Assembly: GCA_900320095.1 (NCBI GenBank) | Contig: ONQZ01000008.1 | Location: 1-59,940, forward strand | Direction: 5' to 3' | Length of the DNA stretch: 59,940 bases | DNA from: an uncultured Lentisphaerota bacterium | Lineage (GTDB): Bacteria; Verrucomicrobiota; Lentisphaeria; Victivallales; UBA1829 | Part shown: positions 26,341-35,201 of the stretch, one piece after another | Layout of the letters: each line of letters opens with the position of its first letter | Numbering within the stretch: the first letter of the stretch is position 1 | Position numbers and translations under genes: made by a program | The notes under the pieces: model-generated | What the model was told of the DNA's origin: nothing | Database searches by the model: none | The model's input: the letters and a program-made list of their open reading frames with translations, nothing else

Positions 26341-28149
26341 TTAATCGCGGGAGAACCATTCCGTAAACATCTCGGCCACGATCGGGGCGGTGGTGCTGCC
26401 GCCGGATTCGCCGTGCTCGATCACCGCCGCGAAGCTCAGAAGCTCGCCCGTGCGCGGATGCTTCACGAAGCCGTTGAACCAGGTGTTTTTCGTGGCGTTC
26501 CTGCCGGTCCCGACGTTCGCCGTGCCGGTCTTCGCGTAGAGTTCAGCAGATTTGATGTTGCCGCGCCGTCCGGAGCCGGCGGAATCGTGCACGACCATAT
26601 ACATGCCCTCGCGGACCACGTCCAGGGACTTCGCCGAGGCGGCGAGTTTGCCCGTCTTGAGCGGAACGGCGTCGAACACGCTGAGGCGCGCGCCGGAGAT
26701 GCGGTCGTGGTCGTAGATATGGTCGATGAGGTACGGCTTGTACATGGTCCCGCCGTTGGCGATGGCGGCGTAGAACACGGCGGCCTGAAGCGGCGTGACC
26801 TCGACCTTGCCCTGCCCGATGCTGACATACGCGGTCTCGTTTTCGTTCCATTTCGAACCGTCCTTCGGCAGATACCCGGCGCGTTCGGCGATCTCGATCC
26901 CGGTCTTGCTGCCGATGCCGGCGGACGCGAACATGCGGCTGAGCGCGTCGATGCCGACCTCGACGCCAAGCTCCACGAAATACACGTTACACGACTTCAT
27001 GATCGCGTGCCGCATGTCGAGTTCGCGGTGGATGCCGGTGCAGTGGATGCCGCCGCCGTATCCGTGCGGCGTGATCCCCTCGCAGTCGTAGGTCTTCGTC
27101 TCCGGGATGCCGTTTTCGAGTCCGGCGAGCGCGGTCAGCGGCTTGATGGTCGAACCGGGCATGTAGGACCCCTGCACAGCGCGGTTCAGGAACGGGTTGC
27201 CGGGGTCTTCGGCAAGCTCGCGGTACCGCATGCGGGAAATGGACGGGACGAAGTCGCCGGGCGGGAAGGTCGGCGAGGACGCCATGACGCGGACCGCGCC
27301 GGATTCGGCGCTCAGGACCACGATGGCGCCGAGGTTTCCGCGCAGGGCGCGTTCGGCGGCGATCTGGCCGTCGATGTCCAGCGTCAGGCGCAGGTCGTAG
27401 CCGTTTTCGGGCGGCGTCGGCTCCTCCAGCTGTTCGTGCACGAATCCGTTGCTGTTCACCATCACGAACTCGCTCCCGGCCTTGCCCGACAGCTTGTCGT
27501 TGTACTGGTATTCCAGCCCGGAACGCCCCTCCAGGCTCGGCAGATAATAGAAATACTCGCGGCGGTCGTCCGCGTCGGCCGGGTCTTCGTTGCCCACATA
27601 GCCGATCAGCTGGGCGGCGAGGCTGCCGAACGGATATTCGCGCATCGGTTCGGCGGTCACTTCCAGGCCGCGGATCGGCGGGAAAAGCTCGTCCAGACGG
27701 CCGCGTTCCTCATCGGACAGGTCCTTGAACGCCGTGAGCGGGAGGCCGGGCTGGTAGTTGAGGTGGCGGCGGACGTTTTCGAGCGTCAGCGGATTGTAGC
27801 GCCCGAGCACAGCGGCGACCTGGTCCGCCTTATCCATGATGTATTTCGCCTGGTCTCGCGAACGCTCCGTCACCATTTCGCCGGGGTGGAACAGCACGTT
27901 GAACGAGGGACGGTTCCGCACGATCGCGGTGCCGTCGCGCCCGAAGATCTCGCCGCGCATGGCGGGGATGCGGATGCGGCGCGCGCTCTGCTTGCGGTCC
28001 TTGTATTCGTACTCGGACGAACGGATCACCTGCATCTGCCACAGGCGAATCACCAGCACGGAAAACAGCAGGAATGCCGCCAGCGCCAGCACACCGACGC
28101 GGATCACGAAGGCGTCGATCACGAAATCGGGATTCTCTTTTCCCGCCAT
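26341..28149 (-). CDS. mrdA: Penicillin-binding protein 2 (elongasome transpeptidase)
   Basis: The protein is 602 residues from the ATG at 28149; longer readings are excluded by the overlap with mreD and the AGGAGG just upstream. An N-terminal membrane helix (VGVLALAAFLLFSVLVI) anchors it in the inner membrane. A PBP dimerisation domain begins RGEIFGRDGTAIVRN. The transpeptidase domain shows the SxxK motif in PGSTIKPLTAL, the SxN motif in KSCNVYF and the KTG motif in YAKTGTANVG. It crosslinks peptidoglycan during lateral wall growth and is the target of mecillinam-type beta-lactams. It is coupled to mreD by a TGATG stop-start overlap. RodA is not visible here. Confidence 0.95.
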   Translation of the reverse strand: MAGKENPDFVIDAFVIRVGVLALAAFLLFSVLVIRLWQMQVIRSSEYEYKDRKQSARRIRIPAMRGEIFGRDGTAIVRNRPSFNVLFHPGEMVTERSRDQAKYIMDKADQVAAVLGRYNPLTLENVRRHLNYQPGLPLTAFKDLSDEERGRLDELFPPIRGLEVTAEPMREYPFGSLAAQLIGYVGNEDPADADDRREYFYYLPSLEGRSGLEYQYNDKLSGKAGSEFVMVNSNGFVHEQLEEPTPPENGYDLRLTLDIDGQIAAERALRGNLGAIVVLSAESGAVRVMASSPTFPPGDFVPSISRMRYRELAEDPGNPFLNRAVQGSYMPGSTIKPLTALAGLENGIPETKTYDCEGITPHGYGGGIHCTGIHRELDMRHAIMKSCNVYFVELGVEVGIDALSRMFASAGIGSKTGIEIAERAGYLPKDGSKWNENETAYVSIGQGKVEVTPLQAAVFYAAIANGGTMYKPYLIDHIYDHDRISGARLSVFDAVPLKTGKLAASAKSLDVVREGMYMVVHDSAGSGRRGNIKSAELYAKTGTANVGTGRNATKNTWFNGFVKHPRTGELLSFAAVIEHGESGGSTTAPIVAEMFTEWFSRD

Positions 28150-28631
28150 CACGCGCCTCCTTTCCCCGTGTCCGGGGCGCCGATCTCCAGACGGGCGGCG
28201 GCGCGCGCGACGAGGGCGAATATCAGAGGAAAGAGGAACGCGCCGAACAGGCATGCCATCAGCAGCGAGGCGAACCCCTCCGGCGTCGTGAGCGAAGTCC
28301 AGATATGCGGAAGCGCCATGACGGACGGGATCATCGCCCCTGCCAGAAATTCGAGCACGTCGGAGTCGGGATGCTTCCCGCGAAGGAAGAACGCGGGAAG
28401 CGTCAGGAGCGGGAGCAGGATCCCGTCCCATGGCACGGCGTATCCCAGCACAAAGTCCATCGCGATCCCGAACACCAGCGCGAAACAGAGCGCCATCCGG
28501 GGCGAGATCAGGTACGACGCCGCGGCGAAAAAGAATCCGAGCAGCGGGACCGTCAGGCCGGCGGACCGCAGAAGGACTTCCGCGATCAGCAGCAGGATGG
28601 ACCAGAACGTGAAGTAGAGAAATGCGAACAT
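28149..28631 (-). CDS. mreD: Rod shape-determining protein MreD
   Basis: A 160-residue polytopic membrane protein with about five hydrophobic helices, the usual MreD size. It sits between mreC and mrdA in the conserved order. The family motif region in the second half (LGYAVPWDGILLPLLTLP) fits. MreD is an inner-membrane component of the MreBCD elongasome that positions PBP2 and RodA. Sequence conservation in this family is weak, so the call leans on topology and gene order. It lies 16 nt after mreC. Confidence 0.85.
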   Translation of the reverse strand: MFAFLYFTFWSILLLIAEVLLRSAGLTVPLLGFFFAAASYLISPRMALCFALVFGIAMDFVLGYAVPWDGILLPLLTLPAFFLRGKHPDSDVLEFLAGAMIPSVMALPHIWTSLTTPEGFASLLMACLFGAFLFPLIFALVARAAARLEIGAPDTGKGGA

Positions 28632-28647
28632 CGTCCCCTCCCCGCCG

Positions 28648-29538
28648 TCATTTTCCGGTCAGGACGACGACGAACCGGATCGTATCCAGCGAGACCGCGG
28701 GCTTCATCCACGCCTCGGCGTACAGGCCGCCGTCGTGCACCACGGCCGCGCGGCTGCCCCCGACCGGAGCATCGGTCAGGTAGCCGATGCAGATCCCGCG
28801 CGGGGTGCGTTCGGAGAAACCGCTCGTCAGGACCATTTCGCCGATGCCGTACTTGCTCTTCAGCGGCAGACGCGAGATCAGCGCGGTCATGGAGGACGAG
28901 CCGTTGCCCGTCAGCGTGCCGTTCGCGCCGGATTCCGCCAATGTCACGCTCAGGCGGCAGGCGGGATTCACGACGGTCGCCACGACCGCCGTTCTGGCGG
29001 AAGCTTCGATCACGCGTCCGGCAAGCACGCAGCTCGGCGTGCCGCCCCGGGGCGCGAACTCGAACGTCAGGACCAGGTCGCCGGTCTCGATGCCGTCGTT
29101 CAACCCCTTGGAGATCACGAACTGCTCGCTCCAGGTGGAAGGGTCGCGCAGGATGACTTCGGCGTAGACCTCGTTGTAGCCGGACCAGCGCGGCATGCGG
29201 AGCTCCTGGCGGAGGCGTTCGTTGTCGGCCTCCATCTCGCGGAGCCGCTGCACCTGCGCCGCCAGCATGGCGTTCTGACGCTGGAGCTGTTCCACCGCCG
29301 ACGCGAGTTTCTGCCGGGACTGCATCGTCAGCGACTGGCGCGCCGCGGCGAGCTCGACGTGTTTCACCGCCTGGAAGAACGGATAGTAGAAATCCAGGGA
29401 AAAGCGCGCCAGCGTCCGGCGGAACGTGAAGAATCCGGTCAGCACGAGCGCGGCCAGGACCACGGGGATCGCCGCAAAGAGGACGACCCTCGAGACCTTG
29501 ACTTTCTTCTTCGGCCTGACGGGCTTGGACGACGCCAT
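28648..29538 (-). CDS. mreC: Rod shape-determining protein MreC
   Basis: A 296-residue protein with a basic cytoplasmic N-terminus, one membrane helix (about residues 19-42), a coiled coil (about 70-115) and a periplasmic beta-barrel domain. The barrel domain has family-like stretches such as AEVILRDPSTWSEQFVISKG and VLAGRVIEASARTAVV. MreC forms a periplasmic scaffold that activates PBP2. It is the first gene of mreC-mreD-mrdA. mreB, usually just upstream, is not here; a transketolase gene and two hairpins precede it instead. Confidence 0.92.
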   Translation of the reverse strand: MASSKPVRPKKKVKVSRVVLFAAIPVVLAALVLTGFFTFRRTLARFSLDFYYPFFQAVKHVELAAARQSLTMQSRQKLASAVEQLQRQNAMLAAQVQRLREMEADNERLRQELRMPRWSGYNEVYAEVILRDPSTWSEQFVISKGLNDGIETGDLVLTFEFAPRGGTPSCVLAGRVIEASARTAVVATVVNPACRLSVTLAESGANGTLTGNGSSSMTALISRLPLKSKYGIGEMVLTSGFSERTPRGICIGYLTDAPVGGSRAAVVHDGGLYAEAWMKPAVSLDTIRFVVVLTGK

Positions 29539-29604
29539 TGTCTGACTCCTGATCTTGTTCCGGGGGAAACCGGCGGAAAACGTTTTCTATAAGGATGGAA
29601 AACT

Positions 29605-29631
29605 CCGGCCGGACTTTTCCCGCCCGGCCGG
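29605..29631 (-). terminator. Terminator-like hairpin between transketolase and mreC
   Basis: Arms CCGGCCGG (29605-29612 and 29624-29631) enclose an 11-nt loop, followed by AGTTTTC on the minus strand. A second hairpin (ACGCGG/CCGCGT, 29697-29714) lies just past the transketolase stop codon. Confidence 0.6.
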
Positions 29632-29656
29632 CACACCGAAAAAGGGTGTGGATACG

Positions 29657-29679
29657 GTGCGCGGCTTATGCTCGCGCAC
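29657..29679. repeat. REP-like hairpin repeat, copy 2 (single hairpin)
   Basis: GTGCGCG and CGCGCAC arms (29657-29663, 29673-29679) enclose a GCTTATGCT core. This has the same form as the hairpins at 4.2, 43.8 and 46.8 kb. Confidence 0.5.
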
Positions 29680-29719
29680 CGAGTATTTCATTTGTTACGC
29701 GGTACGGACCGCGTGCGGT

Positions 29720-31705
29720 TTACGCCTTGAGATAGGCGCGGACCTTGTCGGCGACGGCTTCCGGCGTGAAGCCGAATTCCTGCGCCAGTTTCTTGTACGG
29801 AGCGGACGCGCCGAAGTGATCCAGACCGATCGCGAGACCGTCGAGACCGACCAGGGCGTACCACATCGGGGTCGTGCCGGCTTCGATGGAGATGCGCTTG
29901 CGGCAGGCGTTCGGGAGGATGCTTTCGCGGAAGGCTGCGTCCTGACGGAGGAAGGTCTCAAGGGACGGAACGGACACGATGCGGACCTTGCGGCCTTCGC
30001 CGCGGAGGATCGCGGCGGCGTCGAGCGCAAGATTGACTTCACTGCCGGAGGCGAGGATGACGGCCTCGAAGCCTTCGTCCTCGGAGAGGATGTAGGCGCC
30101 GCGGGTCACGTCGATCTTCGCGGCCAGGTCGGCGTCGAAGGGACGGAGGTCCTGACGGGTCATCATCATGGCGACGGGCCCCTGCTTCTTCAGGGCGGCG
30201 GCCCAGCAGTGCGCGACTTCGTGGGCTTCGGCGGGACGGAACACGGTCATGTCCGGGATGCTGCGGAGCATGGCGAGCTGTTCGATCGGCTCGTGGGTGG
30301 GGCCGTCTTCGCCGACGTAGAAGGAATCGTGCGTGAAGATGTAGAGTTCGTGGAGCTTCTGGATCGCGGCGAGGCGGATCGCGGGCTTCATGTAGTCGGA
30401 GAACACCGCGAACGTGGAGGTGTACGGGATCGCCGTGCCGAACAGAGCCATGCCGTTGCCAGCCATGCCCATTTCGAGCTCGCGGATGCCGAAGTGCAGG
30501 TTGCGGCCCGCGCGGTCTTCCACGCTGAAGTCGCCCGCGCCCTTGACGGCGGTCTTGGTGGACGGAGCCAGGTCGGCGGCGCCGCCGACGAGCGCCGGAA
30601 CGAGCGCGGAGGCCTTCTGGAGGATGGTGCCGCTGGAGGCGCGGGAGGCGACCGGCTTGTCGACCGGAGCGGCGGCGAGGAGTTCGTCGAGGATGTTTTC
30701 CGGGACGGTGCGGTTGATGAGGCTGTCGATCAGCGCCTGGTCGGCGCTCTTCACGAACGCGGCGAACTTTTCGTTCCAGGCGGCGGCTTCGGCAGCGAGT
30801 TCCTTCACGCGGCCGGCGAGCATGTCCTTGACGGCCTGCGGAACGGTGAAGGGCTCTTCGGTCCAGCCGAGGTTCGCCTTCGTGGCGGCGAGTTCCTCGT
30901 CTCCGAGGGGTTCGCCGTGGCAGCCGTGCGTGCCCGCCTTGTGCGGAGCGCCGAATCCGATGGTGGTCTTGCCGATGATGAGGGTCGGGCGACCGTCGGA
31001 CTTGACGGCTTCGGCGAGGACTGCGTCGACCTTGGCGATGTCGTTGGCGTCGTCGCAGCGGAGGACGCGCCAGTCGTAGGCGGCGTAACGGGCGGCGACG
31101 TCTTCGGTGAACGCCAGGCCGGTATTGCCTTCGATGGTGATGTTGTTGTCGTCGTAGAACACGACGAGGTTGTCGAGCTTGAGGTGGCCGGCGAGGCTGG
31201 CGGCCTCGGAGGTGTTGCCTTCCATCATGCAGCCGTCGCCGCTGATCACGAAGATGCGGCTCTGCTGGATGTCCGTCTTGTCAAGGCCGATCCTGGCCGC
31301 GAACTGCTTGGCGGCGATCGCCATGCCGACCGCGGAACCGAAACCGCTGCCCAGCGGGCCGGTCGTGATGTCGACGCCCTTCGTGTGGCCGAATTCCGGA
31401 TGGCCCGGAGTCAGGCTGCCCCACTGGCGGAAGTTCTTCAGCTCGTCCATGGAGAGGCCGTAGTTGAAGAGGTGCAGGAGCGAATAGATCAGCATGGAGC
31501 CGTGGCCGGCGGACAGCACGAAGCGGTCGCGTCCGATCCAGCTCGGGTCGGCCGGATTGTGGCGGAGATACTTCGCCCAGAGGACCATGGCGAAATCGGC
31601 GTTGCCCATGGGCATGCCGGGATGCCCGGACTTGGCCTTCTGGATCGCTTCGGCGGATAAAATACGGATTGTGTCGGCGGCTTTGCGCAGGGTGGTTGCG
31701 TCCAT
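29720..31705 (-). CDS. tkt: Transketolase
   Basis: The protein is 661 residues from the ATG at 31705, preceded by AAAGGAAATGAG; upstream in-frame starts would lie in the promoter region. This TPP enzyme of the non-oxidative pentose phosphate pathway moves two-carbon ketol units between sugar phosphates. Motifs seen are GHPGMPMGNADFAMVLW, the TPP-binding run SGDGCMMEGNTSEAASLAGH with the DDNNITIEG end, and the C-terminal catalytic and phosphate-binding regions (RFGIRELEMG-like HFGIRELEMGMAGNG, HDSFYVGEDGPTHEPIEQL). It is a single-gene transcript with two hairpins downstream. Confidence 0.96.
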   Translation of the reverse strand: MDATTLRKAADTIRILSAEAIQKAKSGHPGMPMGNADFAMVLWAKYLRHNPADPSWIGRDRFVLSAGHGSMLIYSLLHLFNYGLSMDELKNFRQWGSLTPGHPEFGHTKGVDITTGPLGSGFGSAVGMAIAAKQFAARIGLDKTDIQQSRIFVISGDGCMMEGNTSEAASLAGHLKLDNLVVFYDDNNITIEGNTGLAFTEDVAARYAAYDWRVLRCDDANDIAKVDAVLAEAVKSDGRPTLIIGKTTIGFGAPHKAGTHGCHGEPLGDEELAATKANLGWTEEPFTVPQAVKDMLAGRVKELAAEAAAWNEKFAAFVKSADQALIDSLINRTVPENILDELLAAAPVDKPVASRASSGTILQKASALVPALVGGAADLAPSTKTAVKGAGDFSVEDRAGRNLHFGIRELEMGMAGNGMALFGTAIPYTSTFAVFSDYMKPAIRLAAIQKLHELYIFTHDSFYVGEDGPTHEPIEQLAMLRSIPDMTVFRPAEAHEVAHCWAAALKKQGPVAMMMTRQDLRPFDADLAAKIDVTRGAYILSEDEGFEAVILASGSEVNLALDAAAILRGEGRKVRIVSVPSLETFLRQDAAFRESILPNACRKRISIEAGTTPMWYALVGLDGLAIGLDHFGASAPYKKLAQEFGFTPEAVADKVRAYLKA

Positions 31706-31764
31706 CTCATTTCCTTTCGTTGACGGGATTATGTTTTGATTAAAAGAAAAAAGGTCATCCGCAA

Positions 31765-31820
31765 AAGATACCACAATTTTTGAAAAAAGCAATTGCATTT
31801 CCAAAAAAAGAGGTTATTTT
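31765..31820. promoter_or_regulatory. Back-to-back divergent promoters for transketolase and the GT-C gene
   Basis: Minus strand: TTGCTT (31787-31792), 16 nt, TATCTT (31765-31770), toward tkt. Plus strand: TTGCAT (31793-31798), 16 nt, TATTTT (31815-31820), toward the 31977 gene. The two -35 boxes abut within the palindrome GCAATTGC (31789-31796). The plus-strand leader is about 150 nt and includes CCGGCGG/CCGCCGG complementary segments. Confidence 0.55.
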
Positions 31821-31976
31821 ATTCGCTGTTTTTTCGTTTTACACACAACCGGCGGTGTTTTTCCGGGGAACAGACGGCTTCTCCGGTCCAGACGCGCAGA
31901 CCGTTTCCGCCGGGCCTTCCTCCATCCGCTGCGCGCTCCGGAGTACGCCGTCAGAAACAACCATCCACACTGCCCC

Positions 31977-33647
31977 ATGCAAAACGTCATCAGCACCGTT
32001 TCCGGGTTCGCCCGCAGACACACGTTCGCCACGATCTTCTTCTCCCTTCTCGCGTTCTTCCTCCTCGGCTCCGTCGGGCTCGAATGCGTGAAGATCGACG
32101 TCCGCTTCCAGTTTATGACCGGAGACATGACGGACCATCCGATCGGGCCGTTCCCGACCGTTTTCGGAAATCCTTACTACGACTACCCGTCGACAATGTT
32201 CGTCCTGTCGTGGCTGGCATCGTTTTGCGGCCACATGGTGGCGCGCTGGACGGTGACGCTGCCGTCGATGATATTCGGCGCGTATTCGATCGCGATGACG
32301 TGGAGGATCGGGGAGAAGGCGGAAAAGGGTCTCGGCCTGTGGGCGCTCATGCTCTCGCTGGTCTCGTTCGAATATCTCAACTCCATCCTCGGATTCGGCA
32401 TCGACCTCCCCGTCTGCGCCGCCGGCGTCACGATGATCGCCCTGCTCCAGGAGGACCGCCTGAACATATTCCTCTCCACGCTCGCGTTCGCGGCGCTGCT
32501 CGTGTTCTGCTTCGCGGTCCGCGGCCCGATGGGACCCGTCCTGCTCGGCGCGGGGACGGCCGGATGGCTCGCGATGTCCGGCCGCTGGAAAACGTTCTTC
32601 GCGTTCGGCGCGTCGGGCGCGGTCGTCCTCGCCGGATGCGTGGGATTCGCGTGGTGGCTCCTGCACCGGGTCGGCGGCGACGAAATGTGGGGCCAGTTCT
32701 ACGAATGGCAGTTCAACAACCGGATGGACGGCGGATCGGCGCTGTTCTACTTGCTCGGCAGTCTCCCGACATACGCCCCGCTCAGTGTCCCGTTCCTGTA
32801 CGCGCTCATCGCGGGCGGACGCGCCCTGCTGAAAGCGCCGGTCGGCCCCTGGCTCGGATTCCTGTTCGCCGTCGAAATCCTGCTCTCGATCCCCGGATGC
32901 CAGCACACGCGGTACATGACGCTCGCCGTGCCGTTCATGGCGCTCTCCGGCGCGTGGGGCCTGCTTCATGCCCGCCTCGATCTGAAGCTCTCCGACGTCT
33001 GGCGGGGCCGCCTCGTCCGGCTCGCCCGGCTCGTGCTCGTCCTGATCCCCTACGCCACGATGCTCGGGACCGTGGTCTGCCTGATCGCGTCGTTCTTCTT
33101 CGTCTCCGCGGAGTGGATCCCGTATGGACATTATGTTCTCGGGTTCCTGCTCGTCGCGGCCGCCGTGTACTGTTTCCGCGGACGCGATTCCTGGACGGCG
33201 CGGTTCGCGCTCGCCGCGTGCTGCCTGGCGATCCACTTCGAGTTCGCCGTCATCCCGGCGATCTCCGCCCAGGAGGATTCCCGTCCGTTCGTCAGGGCGG
33301 TCGAACAGGCCTCCGGCGAGGACCGCGTCTTCTTCTTCAACCTGAACGCCGACCATGTCGGCATCAAGTATCTGGCCGAGGTGAACAACGCCCGCCGTCT
33401 GCAGGTCTTCTTCATCTGCGACGAGGACCAGACCACCGAGGAGCATTACGCCTACCGTACCGTCGAAGAGGGATTCGATATGCTCGGAAGCGAGATCGTC
33501 ATCCTCCGGAAAAACTACCTTGAAAAACTCACGGAGCTTGCCGGAGCCTCGCACAAAAAGGTCGTTCCGCAGTTCAAAGGCAAGCTCGGACACCGCACGT
33601 ATCTCGCGGTCCGGCTCCTCCCGGACGAATCTCCGGCGACCCACTGA
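31977..33647 (+). CDS. Polytopic GT-C-type glycosyltransferase-like membrane protein (ArnT/PMT family)
   Basis: A 556-residue protein with about ten to twelve hydrophobic helices and a soluble C-terminal domain of about 120 residues. The first extracytoplasmic loop (IDVRFQFMTGDM followed by NPYYDYPSTMFVLSW) and the following LPSMIFGAYSIAMTWRIG helix resemble the ArnT/dolichyl-phosphate-mannose protein mannosyltransferase superfamily, which transfers sugars from polyprenyl-phosphate carriers to lipid A or protein. The expected acidic residue of the first loop would be in the KIDVRF or TGDM segment. No clear ribosome-binding site precedes this ATG, so the start is less certain. A lipid A or glycoprotein modification role is inferred. 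Confidence 0.7.
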   Translation: MQNVISTVSGFARRHTFATIFFSLLAFFLLGSVGLECVKIDVRFQFMTGDMTDHPIGPFPTVFGNPYYDYPSTMFVLSWLASFCGHMVARWTVTLPSMIFGAYSIAMTWRIGEKAEKGLGLWALMLSLVSFEYLNSILGFGIDLPVCAAGVTMIALLQEDRLNIFLSTLAFAALLVFCFAVRGPMGPVLLGAGTAGWLAMSGRWKTFFAFGASGAVVLAGCVGFAWWLLHRVGGDEMWGQFYEWQFNNRMDGGSALFYLLGSLPTYAPLSVPFLYALIAGGRALLKAPVGPWLGFLFAVEILLSIPGCQHTRYMTLAVPFMALSGAWGLLHARLDLKLSDVWRGRLVRLARLVLVLIPYATMLGTVVCLIASFFFVSAEWIPYGHYVLGFLLVAAAVYCFRGRDSWTARFALAACCLAIHFEFAVIPAISAQEDSRPFVRAVEQASGEDRVFFFNLNADHVGIKYLAEVNNARRLQVFFICDEDQTTEEHYAYRTVEEGFDMLGSEIVILRKNYLEKLTELAGASHKKVVPQFKGKLGHRTYLAVRLLPDESPATH

Positions 33648-33683
33648 AACGCCGCTTTTTTCCGGTTTTTGTTCGATTTGCGG

Positions 33684-33711
33684 TTGATTTTTCCGTTTTT
33701 CATGGTATGAT
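33684..33711 (+). promoter_or_regulatory. Promoter of the CD225/DUF2752 cluster
   Basis: TTGATT (33684-33689), 16 nt, TATGAT (33706-33711), 45 nt before the start of the first cluster gene. Confidence 0.6.
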
Positions 33712-33755
33712 ACTGCATGGTTTTTATTTTGACTTCAATCTGAAAGGGTACCGGC

Positions 33756-34742
33756 ATGTTCTGTAAAAACTGCGGCAGACAAATCCCGGACAATGCGGCG
33801 TTCTGCCCCGCCTGCGGCACGAAACGGTCCGGCGGCGATACGTTCGGCAGCGAACGCTCCGGGCGCGACATCAAGAACCTCCCGAACTACGCGAAGGAAA
33901 ACGAACTGAGCCGTTCGGGCGATGCGATCGACTCCGACCGGAAGACATTCAGCCTGTCCGATTCCGGGCAGAAGAAGTTCAGTCTCTCCGACTCGGGACA
34001 GAAGAAATTCAGCCTGTCCGGGTCCGGCCAGAAGAAGTTCAGTCTCTCCGACAAGGACAGGGATTCCGGCGACGGCATCGTCCGCATCTCCGCGAGCCGC
34101 GAGCCCGCCCCGCCGCCGCGCGAGCCGACCGGATTCGTGAACCCGCTCAAAGACTCCGGCAAGACCGTGTTCCGCGACGAACCGGCGGCGAAGGAACCGA
34201 CTGCGAAACCGGAACCGGAACAGCCCGCCGCGTCCGGACCGGATGTGCATATCGAGCCCGAACAGCCCGCCGGAAACGCCAATGCGGCGCAGTCCGCGGT
34301 GAACGATTTTTACAACGGCTCCGCCTCCGCGGGAAACGATGCTGTCGCGAGCTCGGGTCCGGAGGAACAGCCGACCGGATTCGTGAACCCGTTCAAGGGG
34401 TCCGGTCAGAACATCCAGTGGGGCAGCGACGGCGACCGGAACGAGACCAAGAACTCCGAATTCGCGGGTGATCCGCGCGAGATCGAGACGCACCTGGGAT
34501 TCGCGATCTTCACGACGCTCTGCTGCTGCCAGCCGACCGGCATCGTGGCGATCATCTTTTCCGTGCTGGTCACGCAGGAGGTCAACAAGGGCAATTACGA
34601 GCAGGCGCAGAAATACTCCAACCTCGCGAAGATCTTCTGCTGGATCTCCATCATCCTCGGGCTCCTCTGCGGCGGCGGATCCTCCCTGATCAGTTCGTTT
34701 GAAGAAATCGGGGCGGCAGCGTCGGGAGCGGCAGCGCCCTGA
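33756..34742 (+). CDS. Zinc-ribbon protein with tandem repeats and C-terminal CD225 (dispanin) domain
   Basis: The protein is 328 residues. A zinc ribbon lies at residues 3-22 (CKNC then CPAC). A low-complexity middle carries four tandem 10-residue units of the type FSLSDSGQKK (about residues 65-101). Two copies of PTGFVNP-[LF]-K follow near 128 and 208. The C-terminus is a two-helix CD225-type domain: FTTLCCCQPTGIVAIIFSVL, an intracellular-loop-like NKGNYEQAQKYSNLAK, then a second membrane helix. In bacteria CD225 and TM2-type proteins often follow zinc ribbons, but their function is unknown; membrane trafficking is known only for animal relatives. It is the first gene of a three-gene plus-strand cluster. 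Confidence 0.85.
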   Translation: MFCKNCGRQIPDNAAFCPACGTKRSGGDTFGSERSGRDIKNLPNYAKENELSRSGDAIDSDRKTFSLSDSGQKKFSLSDSGQKKFSLSGSGQKKFSLSDKDRDSGDGIVRISASREPAPPPREPTGFVNPLKDSGKTVFRDEPAAKEPTAKPEPEQPAASGPDVHIEPEQPAGNANAAQSAVNDFYNGSASAGNDAVASSGPEEQPTGFVNPFKGSGQNIQWGSDGDRNETKNSEFAGDPREIETHLGFAIFTTLCCCQPTGIVAIIFSVLVTQEVNKGNYEQAQKYSNLAKIFCWISIILGLLCGGGSSLISSFEEIGAAASGAAAP

Positions 34743-34775
34743 TCCGGACCGCCTGAAACACGGGAAATCGACCTC

Positions 34776-35201
34776 ATGTTCTGCATGCACTGCGGCAAGG
34801 GACTCCCGCCCGGAGCGGTTTTCTGCCCGAACTGCGGACAGAAGACGGAAGCGGCTTCGGACGCACCCGCTGAAACGACGTCCGCGCCGGAACAACCGGC
34901 CGGGTCCCCTGCCCCGCCGCCGAAGGTCGACTGCGGATTCACGCTCGCCATCGTCGCGGTCGCGGTCGGCAGCGTGATCGGCATTGTGGCGCTGATCTAT
35001 GCCGTGCTCGCCTCGAACATGCTTCAAAACGGTGATTACGAGGGCGCACGGCGGGCGGCGCACACCGGAAAAGTCTGGAGCTGGACCGCCATCATCCTTT
35101 CAGCGGCCGCACTGTGTCTGGGCATGCTCGTCCTGCCGCGCCTGTGGGACTTGATCGCGCCCGGTCTGACGGTGATTGAAACGGAACTCTCCCCGCCATG
35201 A
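34776..35201 (+). CDS. Zinc-ribbon protein with CD225-like membrane domain
   Basis: The protein is 141 residues: an N-terminal zinc ribbon (CMHC then CPNC, residues 3-22), a Pro/Ala linker, then two membrane helices separated by a short polar loop (NMLQNGDYEGARRAAHTGKVWSW). The loop reproduces the G-[DN]-Y-[EG]-x-A pattern of the CD225 domain in the preceding gene, so it looks like a reduced paralog. It ends with 4-nt overlap on the DUF2752 gene. The membrane orientation places the ribbon in the cytoplasm. Function unknown. Confidence 0.75.
   Translation: MFCMHCGKGLPPGAVFCPNCGQKTEAASDAPAETTSAPEQPAGSPAPPPKVDCGFTLAIVAVAVGSVIGIVALIYAVLASNMLQNGDYEGARRAAHTGKVWSWTAIILSAAALCLGMLVLPRLWDLIAPGLTVIETELSPP

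Noticed and set aside
26341..28431. A 696-residue version of PBP2
   Set aside because: The extra N-terminal 94 residues are Arg/Pro-rich out-of-frame mreD sequence; the ATG at 28149 has AGGAGG and the usual membrane-anchor start.
33948..34055. Tandem 30-bp DNA repeats
   Set aside because: They are coding repeats of the FSLSDSGQKK motif within the zinc-ribbon/CD225 protein, not an intergenic element.
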